DNA of 64,000 nt from Conyzicola lurida (GTDB lineage: Bacteria > Actinomycetota > Actinomycetes > Actinomycetales > Microbacteriaceae). The stretch is taken from contig NZ_JACHMJ010000001.1 in the NCBI RefSeq assembly GCF_014204935.1, forward strand, positions 2,666,001 to 2,730,000, written 5' to 3'. Shown here in pieces: positions 1 to 8,219 of the stretch (its first letter is position 1; the number at the start of each line of letters is the position of its first letter). The notes beneath the pieces are model-generated. The model saw nothing but the letters and a program-made list of their open reading frames with translations. It had not been told where the DNA came from and made no database searches. Position numbers and translations under genes: made by a program.

Positions 1-498
1 GCGGTCTGGGCCGGTTCGATCGGGGCGAGCGTCGCGGCCACCGGGACGGAGCGTGCGACATCCGCCCTCGGCTCTGCCATGGCCGTCGGTCAACTCGCCG
101 TCGTGCCGCTGCTGCTGGCCGCCGTGCTCGTCGCCGTCACGCGCACGCCCGCGCACCCGACGGTGCTGTGGGCGGGGTTCGCCGTCGGTGCCGCGGGTGT
201 CGCCGCGGGCAGCGCGCTGTTGTCCGGGGACGCATTCCTGGCGGGTGTCGCCCTGGTCAGCCTCGCGGTCGGCGTCGTCGCCGCTGCCGTGGTCTGGGCC
301 TCGACGGACCGGCGTGCGACGGCGCTGCGGGTGTGCCTCGCGGCTCTCGCCCTCGTCGGGGTCGCGCTGCTCTACGCGGTGTTCGCGGCCATGACGGGCG
401 GCATCTCGCTCGCGCTCGTCAGCGGTGGCGTCGCCCTCGGCGGCGCGAAGCTGGTCACCCGGCTCAGGAGCCCAGGGACGCTTCCAGCTTCTGCGTGA
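1..498 (+). CDS. Membrane protein, 3' part only
   Basis: The frame is open from the first base, so the start lies outside the window; 165 residues are visible. They form four or five hydrophobic Ala/Val/Leu-rich segments with short charged links (for example a Thr-Asp-Arg-Arg turn near residue 101), ending in a short polar tail. I recognise no family motif. Its last 35 bases overlap the 3' end of the convergent EIIB gene. It is not an obvious PTS EIIC, since it lies on the opposite strand and has no EIIC motif that I can see. Confidence 0.6.
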   Translation, partial: AVWAGSIGASVAATGTERATSALGSAMAVGQLAVVPLLLAAVLVAVTRTPAHPTVLWAGFAVGAAGVAAGSALLSGDAFLAGVALVSLAVGVVAAAVVWASTDRRATALRVCLAALALVGVALLYAVFAAMTGGISLALVSGGVALGGAKLVTRLRSPGTLPASA

Positions 499-736
499 GC
501 TCGTTGGTGTCGAACAAGTTCTCGATGACGATGATGTCGGCGAACGTCTTGCCGATCGCCTCGACGAACTCGGCCGACGTCAGGATCACCTGGGCGTCGC
601 GCGCCATTTCGAGCGAGTCGAGGTGCACCGCGGTCACCTCCGCCTCGATGTCGAGCTTTTTCAGCACGCGTTCGGCGTTGACCTTGAGGATTCCCGAGCT
701 GCCGATGCCGGCCCCGCAGATTGCGACGATTTTCAC
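464..736 (-). CDS. PTS EIIB protein, ascorbate/lactose-type fold
   Basis: This 90-residue protein has the phosphocysteine loop CGAGIGSSG starting at Cys7, the site that takes phosphate from EIIA in the SgaB/UlaB and LacB families. Length and the beta-strand-then-P-loop start fit a stand-alone EIIB. Its ATG overlaps the stop of the upstream EIIA gene by four bases, so the two are translationally coupled. It is the last gene of the nucleoside operon. No EIIC permease is present in the window, so its transport substrate is unknown; a regulatory role or an EIIC encoded elsewhere are both possible. Confidence 0.85.
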   Translation of the reverse strand: MKIVAICGAGIGSSGILKVNAERVLKKLDIEAEVTAVHLDSLEMARDAQVILTSAEFVEAIGKTFADIIVIENLFDTNELTQKLEASLGS

Positions 737-1179
737 TCTGTACCACCCATGATTTCCTGGACTTCGGCGGCCGAGGTCGCCGCGGTGAGCGCCTCGATGG
801 CGTTCGAGTCGTTGAACACGTTCGCGAGCTGGGCGATCGCCGCGAGGTGGGTGTCGGCCGACTTGATCGCGATGGCGAGCACGACGCTCACCGGATCGTT
901 GTGCGGATGCCCGAAGTTGACCGGCTCGGCCAGCGTCACGATGGCGAGTCCGTCGGCGAGCACCGCCGGGCCCGGGCGTGCGTGGGCGAGGGCGAGTCCG
1001 GGGGCGATCACGACGTAGGGGCCGTGCTCCTCGATCATCCGCACCATCTCGTCGGCGTACTCGGGCTTCGCCGCCCCCGCGCGCGTCAGCACGAGACCGG
1101 CGAGCCGCACGGCCGAGCGCCAGTCCGGCGGCGTCGCGCCGATCTCGATCGCCTCGGCGGTCAGCGCCGGGAGGACCAT
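733..1179 (-). CDS. PTS EIIA protein, mannitol/fructose/ascorbate family
   Basis: This 148-residue protein matches the EIIA(Mtl/Fru/Ula) family. The likely phosphorylated histidine is His66 in LAHARP, with a second conserved histidine at His111 in the DTHLAAIAQLA segment. It would accept phosphate from HPr and pass it to Cys7 of the adjacent EIIB. It starts with ATG 2 bp after the adenosine deaminase stop codon, so it is co-transcribed with nucleoside salvage genes rather than with a sugar permease. That context is unusual and leaves its substrate open. Confidence 0.85.
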   Translation of the reverse strand: MVLPALTAEAIEIGATPPDWRSAVRLAGLVLTRAGAAKPEYADEMVRMIEEHGPYVVIAPGLALAHARPGPAVLADGLAIVTLAEPVNFGHPHNDPVSVVLAIAIKSADTHLAAIAQLANVFNDSNAIEALTAATSAAEVQEIMGGTE

Positions 1180-1181
1180 CG

Positions 1182-2294
1182 TCAGGCCCGCTCGAAAGCG
1201 ACGAGGATCTGCTCGATCAGGTCGTCACGGTCGTCGAGGGGTAGGAAGGATGCCGCGGCCGCGTTGAGTTGGAACTGGGCGAGGTCGTCGAGGCCGTAGC
1301 CGAACTCCTCGGCGAGCAGGAAGAGCTCGCGGCTGAGGCTCGTGGCGCTCATCAGGCGGTTGTCGACGTTCACCGTGACCCGGAAGCCCAGCTGGTAGAG
1401 CAGGTCGAACGGGTGGTCGGAGAGCTCGGTTCCCCAGGCGTTGGTCTGCAGGTTCGACGACGGCGCGAGTTCGAGCGCGATCTGGCGGTCCTTGATCCAC
1501 TCGGCGACGGGCCCGAGGGTGACGTACATGCCCTCGTCGTCTTCGCTCTGCGTGTTGATGTCTTCGGCGACGCGCACGCCGTGGCCGATGCGAAGGGCGC
1601 GGCCGTCGAAGAGCGCGCTCTTGATGCTGTCGAGGCTGTCGGCCTCGCCGGCGTGCACCGTGACCGGCACGAAGTTGCGGGCGAGCAGGTCGAATGCGTC
1701 GGCGAGCCGGCTGGCCGGGAATCCGTCTTCGGCGCCGGCGATGTCGAATCCCGCGACGCCCTTGCCGTGGTGCCGCACCGCGAGCTCGGCGATCTCGACG
1801 CCGCGGTCGGCGTGACGCATGGCGCTGAGAAGCTGGGCGACCCGGATGACGCGGCCCTCGGCTGCGGCGTCCGCGACTCCCGCCTCGAGACCCTCCTGCA
1901 CGGCCTCGACGACTTCGTCGAGGGTGAGGCCCGCGCTGAGGTGCTGCTCGGGAGCCCAGCGCACCTCGCCGTAGATGACGCCGTCGGCGGCGAGGTCGAG
2001 CACGAACTCGCGGGCCACGCGGTAGAGGCCGGAGCGCGTCTGCATCACGGCGATGGTGACGTCGAAGGTCTTGAGGTAGTCGACGAGCGTGCCGCTCTCG
2101 GCCTGCGTGGTGAACCAGGTGGCGAGTTCCGCGGCGTCGGTGGTCGGCAGTTCGAGGCCGATCTCTTCGGCCAGATCGATGATCGTCTGGGGGCGCAGAC
2201 CGCCGTCGAGGTGATCGTGGAGGGAGATCTTGGGCAGCGCCGAGATAGAAGCGCCACCACCCGGGAGGATGTACTCGTCAGCGGCGTTGTTCAT
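1182..2294 (-). CDS. add: Adenosine deaminase
   Basis: This 370-residue enzyme hydrolyses adenosine or deoxyadenosine to inosine or deoxyinosine. Zinc and catalytic motifs are in order: HDHLDG (His26 and His28), VHAGE (His214, Glu217), IGHGVR (His238) and a terminal NVDNRLMS around Asp311. In the last motif the second acidic residue of the classical DD pair is Asn, as I recall from other actinobacterial adenosine deaminases. It sits between deoA and the PTS pair in the salvage operon. A 65 bp gap separates it from deoA, and a TAGATT hexamer 7 nt before its ATG suggests an extra internal promoter. Confidence 0.95.
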   Translation of the reverse strand: MNNAADEYILPGGGASISALPKISLHDHLDGGLRPQTIIDLAEEIGLELPTTDAAELATWFTTQAESGTLVDYLKTFDVTIAVMQTRSGLYRVAREFVLDLAADGVIYGEVRWAPEQHLSAGLTLDEVVEAVQEGLEAGVADAAAEGRVIRVAQLLSAMRHADRGVEIAELAVRHHGKGVAGFDIAGAEDGFPASRLADAFDLLARNFVPVTVHAGEADSLDSIKSALFDGRALRIGHGVRVAEDINTQSEDDEGMYVTLGPVAEWIKDRQIALELAPSSNLQTNAWGTELSDHPFDLLYQLGFRVTVNVDNRLMSATSLSRELFLLAEEFGYGLDDLAQFQLNAAAASFLPLDDRDDLIEQILVAFERA

Positions 2295-2301
2295 GGGTAC
2301 A

Positions 2302-2307
2302 AATCTA
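2302..2307 (-). promoter_or_regulatory. Candidate -10 of a leaderless add transcript
   Basis: On the minus strand TAGATT lies 7 nt upstream of the add ATG and there is no Shine-Dalgarno sequence. Initiation would be expected at or next to the ATG. No convincing -35 is seen. Confidence 0.35.
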
Positions 2308-2359
2308 CCCGCTCTTGTCTGAGCAGAGGGCCGTTCGCACAGACGTGCAGCGCCCCTCG

Positions 2360-3655
2360 CTAGCCGATACGGTCGGCGATGAGCGGGCCGCCGGACTCGA
2401 CCGGTTCGCCCGGGTCGCCGATGCGGTAGGCGCCGTCGAGCGCCTCGAGGGCGCGCTCGAATCGCTCCGGCTCGTCGGCGCTGAGCGTGAAGAGCGGCTG
2501 GCCGGCCGTAACCGTGTCACCCGGTTTCGCGTGCAGGTCGACGCCCGCGGAGTGCTGCACGGGGTCCTGTTTACGGGCGCGTCCGGCACCGAGCCGCCAG
2601 GCCGCGATACCGAAGGGCAGCGCCTCCTGAGCCACGAGCACGCCGGAGCGGGCGGCGGTGACCACGTGCGACTCGCGCGCCACGGGCAGCGCCGCCGTGG
2701 GGTCGCCGCCCTGAGCGCGGATCATCGCGTTCCAGGTGTCCATGGCGCGGCCGTCGGCGAGGGCCGCCTCGACGTCGGCGTCGGGCTGGCCGGCGAGGGC
2801 GAGCATCTCGCGGGCGAGTGCCACGGTGAGCGCGACGACGTCGGCGGGTCCGCCGCCCGCGAGCACCTCGACCGACTCGCGCACCTCGTTGGCGTTGCCG
2901 ATAGCGAGGCCGAGCGGCACGTTCATGTTGGTGAGCAGCGCGGTCGTCGCGACGCCGGCGTCGGTGCCGAGGCGCACCATCGTTTCGGCGAGTTCACGGG
3001 ACTGCTCGATGTCCTTGAGGAACGCACCGGAGCCGAACTTCACGTCGAGCACGAGGGCGCTGGTTCCCTCGGCGATCTTCTTGCTCATGATCGACGACGC
3101 GATCAGCGGGATCGACTCCACGGTCCCCGTGATGTCGCGCAGCGCGTACAGCTTGCCGTCGGCCGGGGCCAGGCCGGAACCCGCGGCACAGACGACCGCT
3201 CCGACCTCGGCGAGCTGACGGTGGAACTCGTCGTTCGACAGTGCGGCGCGCCATCCCGGAATCGACTCGAGCTTGTCGAGCGTGCCGCCGGTGTGGCCGA
3301 GGCCGCGGCCCGAGAGCTGGGGCACGGCGACGCCGAACGACGCCACGAGCGGGGCGAGCGGCAGGGTGATCTTGTCGCCCACTCCCCCGGTGGAGTGCTT
3401 GTCGGTGGTCCGCTTTCCGAGCCCGTCGAACGACAGGGTCTCGCCGCTCGCGATCATGGCGAGGGTGAGGTCGCGGATCTCGTCGCGGTGCATGCCGTTG
3501 AGGAAGATCGCCATGGTCATGGCGGCCATCTGCTCGTCGGCGACGTAGCCGCGCGTGTAGGCGCCGACAAGCCAGTCGATCTGCGCCGTGGTCAGCACAC
3601 CTCTGTCACGCTTGGTGTGGATGAGGTCGACGACGTCGAAGGGTTCGACCGCCAT
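2360..3655 (-). CDS. deoA: Thymidine/pyrimidine-nucleoside phosphorylase
   Basis: This 431-residue enzyme cleaves thymidine or uridine with phosphate to the base and (deoxy)ribose-1-phosphate. The family signature DKHSTGGVGDK spans residues 85-95, followed by the GRGLGHTGGTLDKLE phosphate/ribose-binding stretch. The ATG at 3655 was chosen because it begins the conserved MAVEPFDVVDLI sequence and lies 2 bp after the cdd stop; the open frame runs further upstream only as a shadow of cdd. Together with cdd it turns cytidine into uridine and then uracil. Confidence 0.95.
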   Translation of the reverse strand: MAVEPFDVVDLIHTKRDRGVLTTAQIDWLVGAYTRGYVADEQMAAMTMAIFLNGMHRDEIRDLTLAMIASGETLSFDGLGKRTTDKHSTGGVGDKITLPLAPLVASFGVAVPQLSGRGLGHTGGTLDKLESIPGWRAALSNDEFHRQLAEVGAVVCAAGSGLAPADGKLYALRDITGTVESIPLIASSIMSKKIAEGTSALVLDVKFGSGAFLKDIEQSRELAETMVRLGTDAGVATTALLTNMNVPLGLAIGNANEVRESVEVLAGGGPADVVALTVALAREMLALAGQPDADVEAALADGRAMDTWNAMIRAQGGDPTAALPVARESHVVTAARSGVLVAQEALPFGIAAWRLGAGRARKQDPVQHSAGVDLHAKPGDTVTAGQPLFTLSADEPERFERALEALDGAYRIGDPGEPVESGGPLIADRIG

Positions 3656-3657
3656 GA

Positions 3658-4062
3658 TCAGCTCGCCGCGTACTCGGCGAGCTGGCGCGGGCCGAACGCG
3701 TCGGGCAGCACCTCGTCCATGGTCTTGATGCCCGACACGGTCTCGAGCAGCATGCCCTCGGCCGAGAACTCGTTGAGCAGCTGGCGGCAGCGGCCGCACG
3801 GCATCAGGATGTTGCCGTGGCCGTCGACGCAGGTGAAGGCGACGAGCTCGCCGCCGCCCGACATGTGCAGCGCCGAGACGAGGGCGCACTCGGCGCAGAG
3901 GCCGACGCCGTACGACGCGTTCTCCACGTTGCAGCCCGAGATGATGCGGCCGTCGGAGACGAGCGCCGCGGCACCCACCGGGAAGTTCGAGTACGGCGAG
4001 TACGACTTCTGCATCGCGTCGTTGGCGGCGGCGCGCAGGGCGTCCCAGTCGATCTCTGGCAT
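3658..4062 (-). CDS. cdd: Cytidine deaminase
   Basis: This 134-residue tetrameric-type cytidine deaminase carries CNVENAS, the CAE active-site motif (Cys56, Glu58) and PCGRCRQ (Cys89, Cys92), giving the three zinc cysteines and the catalytic glutamate. It converts cytidine and deoxycytidine to uridine forms that deoA can then cleave. I start it at MPEIDWDAL (4062); the frame extends 19 codons upstream across the permease stop, which looks non-coding. It follows the second nucleoside permease by 10 bp. Confidence 0.95.
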   Translation of the reverse strand: MPEIDWDALRAAANDAMQKSYSPYSNFPVGAAALVSDGRIISGCNVENASYGVGLCAECALVSALHMSGGGELVAFTCVDGHGNILMPCGRCRQLLNEFSAEGMLLETVSGIKTMDEVLPDAFGPRQLAEYAAS

Positions 4063-4072
4063 GGGTGGGTCC

Positions 4073-5347
4073 TTACTGCTTGACGTACGGCTTGCCGGCG
4101 GCGGCGGGGCCGACGACACGTCCGACGAGGCCGGCGACGGCGACGAGGGTCACGAGGTAGGGCACCATGGCGATGAGGTCCGGCGGGATGTCGGCGCCGG
4201 TCTGACCGGCGAAGATACGGAAGTTCTTCGAGAAGCCGAAGAGCAGGGCTGCGAGGGCCGCGAGCCACGGGTTCCAACGGCCGAGGATCACGCAGGCGAG
4301 GGCGATGAAGCCCTGGCCGGCCGACATCTCGCGCACGAACGCTCCGACCGAGCCGAGCGTGAGCGCGGCGCCGCCGAGACCGGCGATGGTGCCGGCGATG
4401 GAGACGGTCCAGAAGCGGGTGCGGTTGACGTTGATACCGACCGTGTCGGCGGCGAGCGGGTGCTCGCCCACGGCGCGGATGCGCAGACCGATCTTCGTCT
4501 TGAACAGGATGAACCAGACGAGCGGCACGAGCACGAACATGATGTACGTCGTGATGCGCTGGTCGAAGAGCACGGCGCCGATGACCGGGATGTCGGAGAG
4601 CACGGGGATCGGGAGGAACGGCAGGGTTCCCGGGAAGTTCGTCTCGGTCGAGTTGTCGTTGAGCACCGCGGCGTAGAAGAAGTTCGTGATGCCGATGACG
4701 AGCGCGTTGAGCACGACACCCACGATGATCTGGTCGACGAGGTACTTGATCGAGAACGCGGCGAGCACCATCGAGACGAGGGCGCCGCCGACGAGGGCGG
4801 CGATCAGGCCGAGGGTGAGGCTGTCGGTGATGCTCGCGACCACCGCGGAGACGAAGGCGCCGGCGAGCAGCTGGCCCTCGATCGCGATGTTCACGACGCC
4901 GACGCGTTCGCCGATCACACCGGCGAGGGAACCGAAGATCACGGGGGTCGCGAGGGCGATCGAACCGCTGATCAGGAAGACCACGGGGATCTTGGAGCCG
5001 GCACCGGTGAAGGTGACGAGGCTGACCAGGAAGAGGATCGTGAACGCGATGATCAGCCACATCGGCACCGTACGGCGGCCGACGGTGTACCAGAACGAGA
5101 CCGCCGCGAGGGCGAGCAGCAGGATGCCGACGACGATGCAGAGCACCTTCGAGGTGACGGGGACGTTGGGCAGCACGATCGCGTCGCTGGTCTCCGAGAA
5201 GACGATGAGCGCTTCGCGGGCGTCGCCGAGCAGTCCGAAGAGTACGAACGCGACGACCGAGAGCACGCCGAGCACGATCGAGACCTTCCACTTGCGCGGG
5301 ATCTCGGTGACGGTGTGCACGACGGGGGTGGAGATGACGGCGGTCAC
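4073..5347 (-). CDS. BMP-family nucleoside ABC transporter, permease 2
   Basis: This 424-residue multi-pass membrane protein of the BPD_transp_2 (RbsC-like) family carries the GVVNIAIEGQLLAGAF loop typical of the second permease of BMP-type nucleoside importers. The GTG start overlaps the stop of the first permease (GTGA), which gives the start. The N terminus has an extra membrane region before the core. It pairs with the upstream permease and uses the ATPase at 6609-8108. Confidence 0.9.
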   Translation of the reverse strand: MTAVISTPVVHTVTEIPRKWKVSIVLGVLSVVAFVLFGLLGDAREALIVFSETSDAIVLPNVPVTSKVLCIVVGILLLALAAVSFWYTVGRRTVPMWLIIAFTILFLVSLVTFTGAGSKIPVVFLISGSIALATPVIFGSLAGVIGERVGVVNIAIEGQLLAGAFVSAVVASITDSLTLGLIAALVGGALVSMVLAAFSIKYLVDQIIVGVVLNALVIGITNFFYAAVLNDNSTETNFPGTLPFLPIPVLSDIPVIGAVLFDQRITTYIMFVLVPLVWFILFKTKIGLRIRAVGEHPLAADTVGINVNRTRFWTVSIAGTIAGLGGAALTLGSVGAFVREMSAGQGFIALACVILGRWNPWLAALAALLFGFSKNFRIFAGQTGADIPPDLIAMVPYLVTLVAVAGLVGRVVGPAAAGKPYVKQ

Positions 5348-6612
5348 TTCACGCCACCCTTCTTTGCCGAGCGGCGTTTGGCGCGGTCTCCGGCGGTTCG
5401 GGCCGAGGGGGACGGCAGTCGGAAGATGGCCCGCACGAGCGGCGGCGCGGCGATGAGGAGGACGATGATGCCCTGCACGACGCCGAGAAGCTCCGGCGGT
5501 ACGTCGGCGATCTGCATCGACGGCCCGCCCGCCTTCATGGCGCCGAAGAGCAGGCCGGCGAGGAACACGCCGCCGGCGCTCGAGCCCCCGAGGAGGGCAA
5601 CGGTGATGGCGTCGAATCCGATGCCCGCGTCGACCGTCGGGGTGAAGCCCGAGGTGCGGCCCAAGGCCTGGGTGACGCCGGCGATGCCGACGAAGCCCGC
5701 GGAGATCGCCATGGCGACCACGTAGATGCGGTTGACGTTGATGCCGGCGGTGAGGGCGGCGTTCGGGTTGAGTCCGACGGCGCGGAACCGGTAGCCGAGC
5801 GTCGAACGCTCCATCAGCCACCAGAAGAACACGGTGGCGGCGATCACGAGCACGAAGCCCCAGTTGAGCGCGAAGCTGTCGCCGAAGAGCAGCGGCAGCT
5901 GGGCCGAGACGTCGGGAGCCGGCGTCTTGGGCGTGCCGCCCGCGGTCGGGTCCTGCATCACGGGGGTGCGCATCAGGTAGGTGAGGAGGTAGAACGCGAT
6001 GTAGTTGAGCATGATCGTGACGATCACCTCGTTGGCGCCGGTGCGGGCCTTGAGGAATCCGACGAGCGCGCCGTAGGCCGCCGCTCCGCCGATGCCGGCG
6101 ATGACCGCGACGAGCAGGTGCAGCGGGAACGGCAGGTGCAGCTGGAAGCTGACGAACCCGGCGAATCCGGCACCGAAGAGCAGCTGGCCCTGGCCGCCGA
6201 TGTTGAACATGCCGACGCGGAAGCTGAGGCCGATGCCGAGGCCGGCCACGATGAGCGGGGTGGCCAGTCGCAGGGTCTCGGTGAGCGGCCGCACGACCTG
6301 CGCGAAGGAGTTGCCCTCGAGGTTGAGGATCGAGCCGCGGAACAGCGCGCCGTAGCCCTCGGAGACCGCGGAGACCGCGGCCGAGATGGCGTCGGAGGGG
6401 CGGGAGAAGATGTAGCCCACCGACTCGAGGAAGTCCTCGTTGGTGAGCACGATCAGCACCGCGCCCACGACGAAGGCGAGGACGATGGCGAGGAAGGTGC
6501 GCAGCGGGCTGCCGGAGACGATGTCGCGCAGAGCGACGGTCCAGCGCGACGGCGCCTGGTCGTCGGGGTCGAGTGCCGGCTTCACCAGGGTGTCGGGCGT
6601 CGGGTCGGTCAT
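5344..6612 (-). CDS. BMP-family nucleoside ABC transporter, permease 1
   Basis: This 422-residue inner-membrane permease has the FNIGGQGQLLFGAGFAG motif characteristic of the first permease (YufP-like) of BMP-dependent nucleoside importers. A polar N-terminal stretch of about 25 residues precedes the first membrane span. Its ATG overlaps the ATPase stop by four bases. With the second permease it forms the heterodimeric channel. Confidence 0.92.
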   Translation of the reverse strand: MTDPTPDTLVKPALDPDDQAPSRWTVALRDIVSGSPLRTFLAIVLAFVVGAVLIVLTNEDFLESVGYIFSRPSDAISAAVSAVSEGYGALFRGSILNLEGNSFAQVVRPLTETLRLATPLIVAGLGIGLSFRVGMFNIGGQGQLLFGAGFAGFVSFQLHLPFPLHLLVAVIAGIGGAAAYGALVGFLKARTGANEVIVTIMLNYIAFYLLTYLMRTPVMQDPTAGGTPKTPAPDVSAQLPLLFGDSFALNWGFVLVIAATVFFWWLMERSTLGYRFRAVGLNPNAALTAGINVNRIYVVAMAISAGFVGIAGVTQALGRTSGFTPTVDAGIGFDAITVALLGGSSAGGVFLAGLLFGAMKAGGPSMQIADVPPELLGVVQGIIVLLIAAPPLVRAIFRLPSPSARTAGDRAKRRSAKKGGVK

Positions 6613-8108
6613 GCGTGAATACCTGCCATCATCTCGCCGAGCTGGGCCCGGCTCGCGTCGGCATCCACGATGCCGACGATCTTGCCGCGGTACATGACCG
6701 CGATTCGGTCAGCGAGGCCGAGCACCTCGTCGAGTTCGGTCGAGACGATCAACACGGGGATTCCCGCGTCGCGCGTCGCGACGATGCGCTCGTGCACGAA
6801 CTCGATCGATCCCACGTCGAGCCCGCGGGTGGGCTGCGACGCGATGAGCAGACGTAGTTCGCGCGACAGTTCGCGGGCGAGCACGACCTTCTGCTGGTTT
6901 CCGCCGGAGAGCCGGCCGGCGAGCGTGTCGCTGCCCTGCGTGCGGATATCGAATTCCTTGATCGACTTCTGCGCGAACTCCTCGAGGTAGTCGAACCGGA
7001 TGTTCATGCCCTTGGCGAAGGGTTCCCCCACGCTGCGGTCGAGCATGAGGTTCTCGGCGACCGAGAACTCGGCGACGAGGCCGTCCTTCTTGCGGTCTTC
7101 GGGCACGAAGCCGATGCCCGCGTCGAGGCTGTCACGCACCGAGGCGCCGACGAGCTCTTTGCCGTCGAGGGTCACGGAGCCCTTGACCCCGGAACGCAGC
7201 CCGAGGATCGCCTCGGTGAGCTCTGTCTGGCCGTTGCCCTGCACACCGGCGATCGCGAGGATCTCGCCCTCGCGGATGGTGAAGGTGACGTCGTCGAGCA
7301 GGCGCTGGCCGGTCGAGTCGAGCACGGTGAGTCCGGCGACGACGAACGACTCGGCGCCGAGCGTCGGCGGGTTCTTGTCGACGGTGAGGTCGACGTCGCG
7401 GCCCACCATGAGAGAGGCCAGCTCGGTGGTGGACGAGGATGGCGAGGCCGTCGCGACGACCTTTCCCAGCCGCATGACGGTGATGCGGTCGGCGACTTCC
7501 TTGACCTCGCGGAGCTTGTGGGTGATGAAGACGATCGAGGTGCCGGCGGTGGCGAGCTGCTTCATGATGATCATGAGCTCGTCGGTCTCCTGCGGCGTGA
7601 GCACCGCGGTCGGCTCGTCGAGCACGAGCACCTTGGCGTCGCGGGCGAGGGCCTTGATGATCTCGACGCGCTGCTGGGCGCCGACCGGGAGGTCGCCGAC
7701 GACGTCGTCGGGGTCGATGTCGAAGCCGAAGCGCTGGGAGATCTCGGCGACCAGTTGGCGCGCGGCGGGGAGGTCGAGCACGACTCCGCCCTTGGTGGGC
7801 TCGTGGCCGAGCATCACGTTCTCGGCGACCGTGAACACGGGGATCAGCATGAAGTGCTGGTGCACCATGCCGATGCCGGCGGCGAGCGCGTCGCCGGGAC
7901 CGTGGAAGCGGACCGGCTCGTCGTCGAGCAGGATCTCGCCCTCGTCGGCCCGGTACAGGCCGTAGAGCACGTTCATCAGGGTGGACTTGCCAGCGCCGTT
8001 CTCACCGAGAAGACAGTGGATCTCGCCGGGTTCGACGGTCAGGTCGATGTGGTCGTTGGCCACGAGGGCGCCGAAGCGCTTGGTAATGCCGCGAAGTTCG
8101 AGTTTCAT
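6609..8108 (-). CDS. Nucleoside ABC transporter, duplicated ATP-binding protein
   Basis: This 499-residue protein has two tandem ABC domains, as in RbsA/YufO. Domain 1 has Walker A GENGAGKST (residues 35-43), a QQRVEI signature region and Walker B VLVLDEPTAVL. Domain 2 has a degenerate Walker A (GVQGNGQTE), signature LSGGNQQK and a Walker-B-like LLIASQPTRGLD in which the usual acidic pair is replaced, so ATP hydrolysis is probably asymmetric. It energises the two permeases that follow. Confidence 0.95.
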   Translation of the reverse strand: MKLELRGITKRFGALVANDHIDLTVEPGEIHCLLGENGAGKSTLMNVLYGLYRADEGEILLDDEPVRFHGPGDALAAGIGMVHQHFMLIPVFTVAENVMLGHEPTKGGVVLDLPAARQLVAEISQRFGFDIDPDDVVGDLPVGAQQRVEIIKALARDAKVLVLDEPTAVLTPQETDELMIIMKQLATAGTSIVFITHKLREVKEVADRITVMRLGKVVATASPSSSTTELASLMVGRDVDLTVDKNPPTLGAESFVVAGLTVLDSTGQRLLDDVTFTIREGEILAIAGVQGNGQTELTEAILGLRSGVKGSVTLDGKELVGASVRDSLDAGIGFVPEDRKKDGLVAEFSVAENLMLDRSVGEPFAKGMNIRFDYLEEFAQKSIKEFDIRTQGSDTLAGRLSGGNQQKVVLARELSRELRLLIASQPTRGLDVGSIEFVHERIVATRDAGIPVLIVSTELDEVLGLADRIAVMYRGKIVGIVDADASRAQLGEMMAGIHA

Positions 8109-8165
8109 CGTGTCAAGATTCTGCCAGTAAATCGGCCGAGAGAGAGTATCGGAGAAGAGAACGCA

Positions 8166-8201
8166 GAACGCCGGGGCGGCATGGCTGCCACCCCGGCGTT
8201 C
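8166..8201 (-). terminator. Hairpin between binding-protein and ATPase genes
   Basis: Arms 8166-8181 and 8186-8201 pair over 16 bp with one mismatch and a 4-nt loop. There is no clear T-run on the minus strand. In an importer operon such a hairpin usually stabilises the binding-protein message or partially terminates behind it, so that more lipoprotein than ATPase is made. Confidence 0.6.
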
Positions 8202-8219
8202 CGCAGTGCTACGAGCTGC

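Noticed and set aside
2315-5725. Very long open frame on the plus strand (over 1100 codons) opposite deoA, cdd and permease genes
   Set aside because: Composition is Arg/Glu/Asp/His/Val-rich and repetitive, as produced by reading GC-rich codons backwards; the minus-strand genes have clear family motifs.
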